A DNA stretch of 61,254 nucleotides, taken from contig JBBFLK010000019.1 in assembly GCA_037479115.1 (NCBI GenBank), positions 1 through 61,254 on the forward strand, given 5' to 3'. Positions within the stretch are counted from its first letter, which is position 1. Every line of letters starts with the position of its first letter. A model generated the notes under the pieces. It searched no databases. It saw only the letters and a program-made list of their open reading frames with translations, and was not told the origin of the DNA. This stretch comes from Anaerohalosphaeraceae bacterium. GTDB lineage: Bacteria; Planctomycetota; Phycisphaerae; Sedimentisphaerales; Anaerohalosphaeraceae. Shown here in pieces: positions 45,501 through 50,679 of this stretch. Both the position numbers and the translations under genes were made by a program.

Positions 45501-45873
45501 CGCTGCGGCGCTGTCGGGCCAGATTCAGGGCCAATCGGACCCGCTGCGCACCGATTTCATCCGCTGCATCCAGCGCCGCCTGCGGACTTTCCCAAACCGG
45601 CAGGGTCTCCACCGTCCGGCCGCTGAAGACCTCCAGGTCATCCCCCGCATCATCCGCATCGTCGATATGGGCGCTGACAAACAGAACAGGACGCTGCAAC
45701 TGCTGATGGGTATAGGCGGCCAGCAGGCGCGCAAAAGACCCCCACGTCCCCTCGACCGCTATCGGGGGGGCAGATGGGTTTGTGCCCCGCAGCCGCCCGA
45801 GCAGCTGCTGAACCGTTTTGTCTTTGCCTAAATCCATCGATTGATGAGTGCCGGAACAAGAGCCGTCTCTCAT
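42577..45873 (-). CDS. mfd: Transcription-repair coupling factor
   Basis: A translocase that strips stalled RNA polymerase and recruits UvrA. The 1,098-residue protein has UvrB-like N-terminal domains, the polymerase-binding module (GDIVVHVSYGIGKFVGME), and the RecG-like motor: Walker A GDVGYGKTE, IIDEEQRFGVEHKE, LTLTATPIPRTLHMSL, QLHQLRGRVGR, and a C-terminal TRCF domain. It is slightly shorter than the E. coli protein. A second start at 45837 is possible; neither has a clear ribosome site. It lies 78 bases downstream of lexA on the same strand. Confidence 0.95.
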   Translation of the reverse strand: MRDGSCSGTHQSMDLGKDKTVQQLLGRLRGTNPSAPPIAVEGTWGSFARLLAAYTHQQLQRPVLFVSAHIDDADDAGDDLEVFSGRTVETLPVWESPQAALDAADEIGAQRVRLALNLARQRRSGLRRPFLLSASIQALMQPVPSADSLLGGGLMLQVGGQYDIENLAAKLLEWGFEPVEQVDIPGQFARRGGILDIYAAAAVSEQSQEASAAEPIRIEFFGDEIESIRTIDLDTQRSGRSLKWVQIVNPPAQQTFEQSELFFNLLPEETIVFLEEPLELAEVAEVFLSRLEDPRGLYPWESIYRAVRRFSTVEISRFGGGAEALRLDVGSIQELEHRQAGTWKDHKQTLAALLEKARDYDVFLYCENHAEIQRTKEILQEEGRTIPSSFHLELGTVHQGFCIRSLSVIVVSHHELFGRSLMRRRVRAIRTASPVDSLLDLTKGDIVVHVSYGIGKFVGMESIPMHGQMQEYLTLEYADKVKIHVPVSQIHLVHKFVGTMPTRPPLSKIGTKKWEQQKQRVAQHVQELAEELLEIQAKRQQMGGFAFGPDTHWQKEFEEAFAYEETPDQLKAAEEIKRDMEAPVPMDRLLCGDVGYGKTELAMRAAFKAVCAGKQVAVLVPTTVLSVQHGRTFAERFADFPVSIAVLNRFTPPAQVRQILSDARQGRLDILIGTHRLLSDDVGFHDLGLLIIDEEQRFGVEHKERLKRFRVNVDILTLTATPIPRTLHMSLLGLRDISSLATPPLDRRSVVTHVCRFDPETIRKAILFEIARDGQVFYLYNRVQTIEQEAARVRAILNDPKIAVDVVHGQMSKHHLEDAMIRFVTGRTQVLVCSTIIEAGLDIPNANTLIVRDADRFGLAQLHQLRGRVGRYKHRAYAYLLLPENRPVSPLAARRLKAIEDFSQLGAGFRIALRDLEIRGAGNLLGPEQSGHIHTVGYEMYCRLLADAVRRLKKEPLVQPPETVMDLGFAPVIPKSYIASDRQRMEVYRRLGQACTPDDIEQLREELRDIFGPIPPKVQQVLESAEIRILAQRHGLKSILLQESDLIFRFSEDAKPADLFARAPGRVTIPDPKTVYLRLDKTYLEPSTLLAILRKMLR

Positions 45874-45951
45874 TCAGGCAGTCATCAACACCCTGTATCC
45901 GAAAAGAATATACGCAGAAATTCGGCGATGTTCACCTTTCAGCAGGCCGTT

Positions 45952-46623
45952 TTACAGCCGCCGAATCACTCCGACAACCACTCCTTCGATGCGGCAGTCT
46001 CTCGAATAAATCGGTTCAAAGGCGTCGTTTTCCGCATTCAGCCGCACGGCGGAGGGCTCGAGGAAAAACCGTTTCAAAACCGCCCGCTCGCCGTCAACCA
46101 GGGCCGCAACCACCTGACCGTTTTCCGCAACAGACTGCCGGCGGCAAATCACATAATCCCCATCCTGAATGCCGGCATTAACCATGCTCGACCCCTTCAC
46201 CTGCAGGGCAAACAGGTCCTCTGTTCTGCCGAACAATTCCTTCAAGCCCAGCCGGTCATCCTGTTCGCTCGGTTCAATCCCGTATCCGGCACAGACCGCC
46301 CCTGCCAGAGGAATCGACGACGTTTCGTCCAGACAACCCCGGGATGCGGCTTCCGCCGCTTCAGGCTGCCGAACCCGCGCGAGAAGCTGCCGACCCCGTT
46401 CGGTCAAGCGTAAAGAGCGTGCCTTCCCGGCTGCGGTTCGTACGATGAGTTTGGCGGCGGCGAGGGCTGCCAGATGCTCGTGAACGGTGGGCCGGCTTGC
46501 GTGAAGTCTTTCGGATAACTCGGCAATCGTCGCCGAATAACCATGTCTGTCCTGAAACTCCGCCGCCGCTCGAAGTACGTCGAGCTGCCGGGGTGTAATC
46601 CCAGACATCTCCATTCTGCTCAT
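45952..46623 (-). CDS. lexA: LexA repressor
   Basis: The SOS repressor: winged-helix DNA-binding domain plus self-cleaving serine peptidase. The 223-residue protein has ITPRQLDVLRAAAEF and ATIAELSERLHASRPTVHEHLAAL (helix-turn-helix), the Ala-Gly cleavage site in AVCAGYG, the catalytic Ser in VKGSSMVNAGIQDGD, and the catalytic Lys in AVLKRFF. The ATG at 46623 has GAGGAG about ten bases upstream. A LexA box of the alphaproteobacterial type lies upstream of the operon at 46972-46986, so the operon is probably self-regulated. Confidence 0.95.
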   Translation of the reverse strand: MSRMEMSGITPRQLDVLRAAAEFQDRHGYSATIAELSERLHASRPTVHEHLAALAAAKLIVRTAAGKARSLRLTERGRQLLARVRQPEAAEAASRGCLDETSSIPLAGAVCAGYGIEPSEQDDRLGLKELFGRTEDLFALQVKGSSMVNAGIQDGDYVICRRQSVAENGQVVAALVDGERAVLKRFFLEPSAVRLNAENDAFEPIYSRDCRIEGVVVGVIRRL

Positions 46624-46906
46624 CGGAACGTTTCTCCTCAAATGTGCATCCGGACTGCTGCAGGGCCGGCGGAAATGCCGAAAGCGGCAGGGCTGCCTCC
46701 CGAGCCAACTCTTCCATCAATTTGCCGTCCAGCGGAGAGCCGAGCAGACGGTTCAGCAGGGCCAGCACTTTCCCAATCGGGTTTGTCAGGGGTTCTGATT
46801 CAGAGGCCGCCGGAGCACAAGGTGCGGGCCATTCCACAACAAAATCCCCGCCCGGACCGAATTTGCACACCGGAATCTGCGAATCATCCAATCGTTTGAC
46901 TTCCAT
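46361..46906 (-). CDS. Small protein upstream of and overlapping lexA, unrecognised
   Basis: A frame with a strong ribosome site (AGGAG, 8 bases before the ATG) that starts MEVKRLDDSQIPVCKFGPGG. The first 95 residues look protein-like, with a helical segment LMEELAREAALPLSAFPPAL. The frame then runs 263 bases into lexA in another phase, where it becomes Arg/Ser-rich, so the real protein may once have ended near the lexA start. It is the first gene after the LexA box. I do not recognise a family. Confidence 0.5.
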   Translation of the reverse strand: MEVKRLDDSQIPVCKFGPGGDFVVEWPAPCAPAASESEPLTNPIGKVLALLNRLLGSPLDGKLMEELAREAALPLSAFPPALQQSGCTFEEKRSDEQNGDVWDYTPAARRTSSGGGVSGQTWLFGDDCRVIRKTSRKPAHRSRASGSPRRRQTHRTNRSREGTLFTLDRTGSAASRAGSAA

Positions 46907-46971
46907 GTCCCGCTTCTCCTAACCAACATGTTCAGGTCTGCTTTATATCGGCAAAGAGCGGCCTAAAACCC

Positions 46972-46986
46972 GAACAAAAACCGAAC
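46972..46986. promoter_or_regulatory. Candidate LexA operator (GAAC-N7-GAAC)
   Basis: Direct repeat GAAC (46972-46975), seven bases, GAAC (46983-46986), the form known for alphaproteobacterial LexA (GTTC-N7-GTTC on the other strand). It lies 66 bases upstream of the first ATG of the lexA operon. TATAAA-like bases on the minus strand lie between. Confidence 0.6.
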
Positions 46987-47065
46987 AAACAGAAAAAATC
47001 GTCTTAACTGTCTGTATAAATGCCGGTTAGGGAAGGGAGAAAATTTTGCGGCATAATCCGGCAAC

Positions 47066-47194
47066 AAAAAAACCGCCCGTACTTCGCAGAAGGAGGAGGA
47101 AGTCGGTGAACTTCCCAGGGCTACTTGAACGTACGGGCGGCAGAAGGAGCTTTCGTTATTAATCCCAAAAACGAATCTATCAAAGAACTTTTAC
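47066..47194 (-). ncRNA. Candidate small RNA B with 10-bp closing stem and U7 tail
   Basis: On the minus strand a perfect 10-bp stem CCGCCCGTAC / GTACGGGCGG (47131-47140 with 47073-47082) encloses 48 bases. Inside is a 6-bp hairpin GGAAGT / ACTTCC (47110-47115 with 47098-47103). TTTTTTT follows (47066-47072). A near-consensus promoter at 47201-47229 gives an RNA of about 129 bases. It lies between rnhB and the lexA operon but ends well before the LexA box. The word CAGAAGGAG occurs on both sides of the closing stem. Confidence 0.58.
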
Positions 47195-47200
47195 TACCTT

Positions 47201-47229
47201 CTTATACGCCCCAGAGAAAAATTTGTCAA
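47201..47229 (-). promoter_or_regulatory. Promoter of small RNA B
   Basis: Minus strand TTGACA (47224-47229), 17-base spacer, TATAAG (47201-47206). The remaining intergenic bases up to the rnhB stop at 47407 are AT-rich with nothing recognisable. Confidence 0.62.
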
Positions 47230-47406
47230 GCCATTCCTTGAAAAAAAGTGAAAAAATCACAAAAAAATAAAATCCATCCAGAAAAATGCTGAAAATGAGA
47301 CAGGAAAAACAACGAATTCTGTCTATTTTAATGCGTTTTCTTGCTTAATATAAATCCCAGATTTCCATAGACTTACAAAATAGGCAAGTGCACGGAAAGC
47401 ATTTTT

Positions 47407-48378
47407 TTAACGCACCCTGACCAAAAGACGCTTATCCACGCCGCTTTCCCCCAAATATTTGGTCAATTCCAAAAGATATCGCTGACCGTCCTGCCAATAT
47501 CCGGCTGTCGGGCGAATCTGGCCGCAAATCTCTGAAAAATAGGCATTTATATTATCCATCATCAGTTCTCGAACCAATTTGGCCGCCATAGAAGCCAGAC
47601 TGACCGGCAGATATTTTTCATCCGCCCCGGCCGTAAAATGCAGCCGCATCGTCCCTTCCTCCGACCGGAGCTGATAACTGCTCAGCTCGTCGCTCTCCTT
47701 CAGAATAGTCAATTCCATCTGCGGAAACATGCGCTGAAGCTCGGAGCGGTACCGCAGACGTCCGCCCTGCCGGTCAATCAGAAACTGAACGACCTTGCCG
47801 GAGGAACGGCTTTTTTGAAACACCGTGTCAATCAGACAGCACAGCTGACCAAACAAAACACGGGCCTTGTTTTTGACCAAACCGATTTGGCGATTGTATT
47901 CGGCCACCTCCAGACACCGGGCCTGCAGAAAACAGAACCGCATCCCCTGCTCCTCCAGAACCCGCCGGAAAAGAGCGCCGGCAATTCGAATGTCCGCCGG
48001 ATCGATGGATACCTTTTCCGTCGGCCTCGTGTGCCAGGGATACTCACCTCGCTGATGGGCAAAATCGGGACAGAGAACGTTCAGAACCTCTTCCGTCGTC
48101 TGGGGAACCGATTCGAGGCCGCCTGCCAGCAGGGAGGCCAGCACGCTTCGCAGGAGGTCTTTAAGCCCTGCCTGACGGGAATAGACCTTTTTGCTGTCGT
48201 TGATGAGGAGCCGTCCCCGCTGTCCTTTCTTTTGTCGGCTGACGGCGGACTCGAGCACCTTCCACAAATCCGCCCGCAGCAGCGCATCGGGCACTTCAAA
48301 AACCGCCGTCGCCGCCACCAGCGGCCCCAGCAGCGGTCCATAGCCGGCTTCATCAATCCCTGCAAGAAAGGCCATCAT
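47407..48378 (-). CDS. Divergent RNase HII-like protein
   Basis: A 323-residue protein with the RNase HII core: GIDEAGYGPLLGPLV (Asp9, Glu10; the usual DEAGRGP has Arg where this has Tyr), INDSKKVYS, a central FLIDRQGG Asp, and SLASMAAKLVRELMM with the final acidic site. It is over 100 residues longer than typical RNase HII (about 200). The Tyr replaces the arginine of the GR(G) motif that recognises the RNA-DNA junction, so its substrate may differ. Start codons are GTG-ATG-ATG; 48378 is used here. Downstream is small RNA B. Confidence 0.75.
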   Translation of the reverse strand: MMAFLAGIDEAGYGPLLGPLVAATAVFEVPDALLRADLWKVLESAVSRQKKGQRGRLLINDSKKVYSRQAGLKDLLRSVLASLLAGGLESVPQTTEEVLNVLCPDFAHQRGEYPWHTRPTEKVSIDPADIRIAGALFRRVLEEQGMRFCFLQARCLEVAEYNRQIGLVKNKARVLFGQLCCLIDTVFQKSRSSGKVVQFLIDRQGGRLRYRSELQRMFPQMELTILKESDELSSYQLRSEEGTMRLHFTAGADEKYLPVSLASMAAKLVRELMMDNINAYFSEICGQIRPTAGYWQDGQRYLLELTKYLGESGVDKRLLVRVR

Positions 48379-48527
48379 CACTCCCGGTTTTTTTCAGGCA
48401 GTATAATCCTGCCGACAGAAAAAGCAAGAAAGGACGGCTGCCCCCGTCCCGGCGAACGCACCCCCGCGGGCGGATTCGGCAGGTTTTTTTTAACCACGGA
48501 TAGACACGGAGTGCGGAAAGGAAGAAT

Positions 48528-48624
48528 GACGAAGGAAGAATGAAGAACGGCCGGAAACCAGATTCCAGCCCCCAGCAGCCGGACTCCAGCAGACAGGAAA
48601 AACCGAAATCCGAAATTCGAAAAA
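48528..48624 (+). repeat. Dispersed FRISDF-type repeat (copy 2)
   Basis: Order: GAAGGAAGAATGAAGAA, CCGGAAACC, CCCCCAGCAGCCGGACTCC, GCAGACAGG, then CGAAATCCGAAATTCGAAAA. Matches copy 3 at 48957-49092 and, on the other strand, copy 1 at 1477-1662. Confidence 0.7.
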
Positions 48625-48664
48625 GCGGCCGGCTAAAAACGAGAGACTGATGTAGAGGTGTCGA

Positions 48665-48714
48665 GCCCGTGTCAGCGGGCGGAACAGGATTAGCCACGCC
48701 CGATGAGGGCGTGG
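48665..48714. repeat. Two GC-rich hairpins
   Basis: GCCCG/CGGGC at 48665-48680 and a perfect 8-bp CCACGCCC / GGGCGTGG with loop GATGA at 48694-48714, REP-like. Confidence 0.6.
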
Positions 48715-48741
48715 AGAAAAAGAACATCCAACAAAAACTTT

Positions 48742-48800
48742 GGACTCCCGCCTTTCTCCTTCGCTAAAAGCTTCGGAGAACAAGTCGCGGGAGTGACAGG
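48742..48800 (+). repeat. Inverted repeat shared with 2.95 kb
   Basis: GGACTCCCGCCTTTCTCC, TTCGCTAAAAGCTTCGGAGA, ACAAG, CGCGGGAGTGACAGG. Close to the minus-strand unit at 2945-3011 in order and sequence. Confidence 0.65.
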
Positions 48801-48808
48801 AGAAATAG

Positions 48809-48880
48809 CCCCGGGCGATAAACCCGGGGAAAATGGGGATGGGTTTTTCATTCTCTTTTTCCCCGCCCTTGCGGGCGGGG
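48809..48880. repeat. Two further GC hairpins
   Basis: CCCCGGG / CCCGGGG (48809-48815, 48823-48829) and the perfect CCCCGCCC-TTGC-GGGCGGGG at 48861-48880. Both are flanked by AATAGCC-like bases. Confidence 0.65.
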
Positions 48881-48956
48881 CTATTCTATGCTGCCAGCTT
48901 TCGTCCTTCACTCGAATGCCCCGGAGAATAGAGCGAAGGAGTGACTGGACTCCGCA

Positions 48957-49092
48957 GGAATGAAGAATTAGGAAGGAAGAATGAAGAAAAGCCGGACACC
49001 TGTGCCAAGCCCCCAGCAGCCGGACTCCGGCAGATAGAAAAAAATCGAAATCCGAATCTCGAAATTCGAAACACAAAATCCGAAAAATCGAA
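48957..49092 (+). repeat. Dispersed FRISDF-type repeat (copy 3)
   Basis: GAAGGAAGAATGAAGAAAA, GCCGGACACC, CCCCCAGCAGCCGGACTCCG, GCAGATAG, then repeated CGAAATCCGAATCTCGAAA words. Nearest relative is copy 2. Confidence 0.7.
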
Positions 49093-49179
49093 CAGCAAAA
49101 ACGATTACGGTGAAAAAACATTAAGCACGCGTCGCTTGTTCCTCCTGTTCTTTCTTGTCGATTCCGTTCCTGATTGGTC

Positions 49180-49199
49180 ATTCCCGCGCAGGCGGGAAT
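49180..49199. repeat. dRS3-like 20-bp palindrome
   Basis: ATTCCC-N8-GGGAAT, the form of the Neisseria dRS3 element and of the PRRRES-type repeat widespread in bacterial genomes. Confidence 0.65.
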
Positions 49200-49228
49200 C
49201 CATACTTCGGAACTGTCGCCCTTTACAA

Positions 49229-49258
49229 AAAAATTCGAAATCCGAACCTCGAAACACA
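49229..49258 (+). repeat. Short FRISDF-type word
   Basis: AAATTCGAAATCCGAACCTC and GAAACAC, a partial copy of the CGAAATCCG repeat found above. Confidence 0.5.
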
Positions 49259-49437
49259 GCAAACCGCTGAAGAATCCAGCCAAAAGTCAAAAAGAAGGAG
49301 GGTGTTGACACAGAAAGAGGATATTCTATAAGATACCGGTTCAGAAGGAGGCAAGGAGACGTCTGCCGACCTTTCAAAAGATTCCTGTGCTCTTTGGAAA
49401 ACGGTTGAGGCCCGCCGCGCGGGCAGAAACCACAGAC

Positions 49438-49490
49438 CGCACAGATTCCACAGATGTAGAACCATGGATAAACCCAGACTCCACAGATGC
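49438..49490 (+). repeat. CACAGATT-type degenerate repeat
   Basis: ACCACAGACCGCACAGATTC, CACAGATG and CTCCACAGATGC. A second stretch of the same kind lies at 60725-60812, and a related ACCACGGATAGACACGGAG at about 48490. This ends the roughly 1.2-kb gene-free block 48379-49584. Confidence 0.5.
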
Positions 49491-49584
49491 TTTTGTATTC
49501 TCTCTCTGCCACAGCGGCGTTACGGCAAACAACACACACAACAACCATATTCTTATTTCAAAATCAAGAAAGGAGACAGTTCAA

Positions 49585-50154
49585 ATGAATCACCTCGAAC
49601 AACTGGTCGCAGAGTGGTATGAGTATCAGGGTTATCTTATCAGACGAAACATCAAAGTAAGCAAAAGAAAACAAGGGGGCTATGCAACCGAATTGGACAT
49701 TATTGCTTTTCATCCCGGAACGCAACAAAACAACCAGCAACAAAATGAAGTCCCCCACGTGCTGCACATAGAAACCGGGATAAAAAGTTCAGGTCTAAAA
49801 AAAATAGAAGAGGATTGTAAAAAGAAATTCTCTAACGGTGAAAATTATATAAGAACGATTTTCGGCGAGAATCTGCCAATCAAAAAAATTGTTGTTTTCG
49901 ATAAAACCCCCAAAGGAAGAATTGTGAACAAAATAAAGGTAATAGATGTATGCAATATTTTCCAAGACGCAATAAAGTTTTTTCAAAAAAAGGGGAACGG
50001 CTATTCTCAAAAAGCTGTTCCCGAGAATCTTCCTCTCCTGCGGACGATTCAGCTACTTGTTCATTATCGTAAAAGAATTTGCCCCGAACTAAACGATGCC
50101 TCTCGAAAAAAAGCCGATAAGACTAAAAAGGCAACAAAAGGGAAAAAGAGGTGA
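49585..50154 (+). CDS. PD-(D/E)XK-like protein, low GC
   Basis: A 189-residue protein. The N-terminus (LEQLVAEWYEYQGYLIRRN ... GGYATELDIIAFHP) and the HIETGIKS strand resemble a restriction-endonuclease-like family where Asp38 sits before an Glu63-Thr-Gly strand, in place of the usual Glu-x-Lys; Lys67 lies just after. The C-terminus is Lys-rich (KKADKTKKATKGKKR). Catalytic status is unclear. AAGGAG lies nine bases before the ATG; the frame upstream of it is repeat sequence. The gene is much richer in AT than its neighbours and lies between a repeat block and a convergent small RNA candidate, so it was probably acquired. Confidence 0.6.
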   Translation: MNHLEQLVAEWYEYQGYLIRRNIKVSKRKQGGYATELDIIAFHPGTQQNNQQQNEVPHVLHIETGIKSSGLKKIEEDCKKKFSNGENYIRTIFGENLPIKKIVVFDKTPKGRIVNKIKVIDVCNIFQDAIKFFQKKGNGYSQKAVPENLPLLRTIQLLVHYRKRICPELNDASRKKADKTKKATKGKKR

Positions 50155-50410
50155 AAGAAAAAAAGCGGGGGCCAATGAGAACAGAGACTTCTAACCTTCT
50201 GTTCCGGGGTCGGTGGCCCCCGCATAGAACGCCCCAGCAATTTTTTCTGGCTTGATTGTACCATTTCGAAAACCCGCATTCAATCAGAATCTTTATTGAT
50301 AAGAGCACCACAAAGGCAACACCGAAAAGAATCAAAGGTTCCTTTTGTTTTACCGGCGGAGGCCGCTGCCTTTGAACCGCTGACCAAATCCGAATCATCC
50401 CGAGCTTCAT
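50123..50410 (-). CDS. Doubtful small membrane protein
   Basis: A 95-codon frame with GGGGGT eight bases before the ATG and one clear membrane segment (LILFGVAFVVLLSIKIL). However, its second half is the small RNA C promoter and hairpin, and the GC pattern is not codon-like there. Either a short membrane protein ended by insertion or a chance frame. Confidence 0.25.
   Translation of the reverse strand: MKLGMIRIWSAVQRQRPPPVKQKEPLILFGVAFVVLLSIKILIECGFSKWYNQARKNCWGVLCGGHRPRNRRLEVSVLIGPRFFSFTSFSLLLPF
50158..50248 (-). ncRNA. Candidate small RNA C with 9-bp closing stem and U7 tail
   Basis: On the minus strand a perfect 9-bp stem GCGGGGGCC / GGCCCCCGC (50215-50223 with 50165-50173) encloses a 7-bp hairpin GAACAGA / TCTGTTC (50198-50204 with 50179-50185, 12-base loop). 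TTTTTTT follows (50158-50164), four bases from the stop of the convergent nuclease-like gene. Promoter at 50255-50283; predicted RNA about 91 bases. Its plan matches candidates A and B. Confidence 0.57.
50255..50283 (-). promoter_or_regulatory. Promoter of small RNA C
   Basis: Minus strand TTGAAT (50278-50283), 17-base spacer, TACAAT (50255-50260) preceded by TGG, an extended -10. Confidence 0.58.
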
Positions 50411-50679
50411 ATCTTCTTACCCCCATTGCAGGATTCATCATCTATGATAAGCGTGATTATATCCGGAGGGCCTTTGTATTTCAAGAAGATTTTAAGATTT
50501 TGTAAAGATATTTCTTTTTTAACACAAAAACGCTTAACAGTTCATTAAAAACGAAGATTTATCGGACATTTCGTCGAATGGAAAATGATTTTTTTTGATT
50601 TCTTTTTTCGGTTCCAAACCCGGCTTTTCTCTTTTCCGAAAAACGCATTGCCGCTATTGTTCAAGGCCGGAGGTTTTTC
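50284..50679. other. Intergenic stretch without a supported gene
   Basis: AT-rich sequence between small RNA C and hypF. Apart from the doubtful membrane-protein frame (up to 50410) I see no gene, and no convincing hypF promoter. Confidence 0.5.

Noticed and set aside
48490-49283. Proteins read through the 48.5-49.3 kb repeat block
   Set aside because: Made only of repeat words (PRRRES, FRISDF and hairpins), with no ribosome sites or families.
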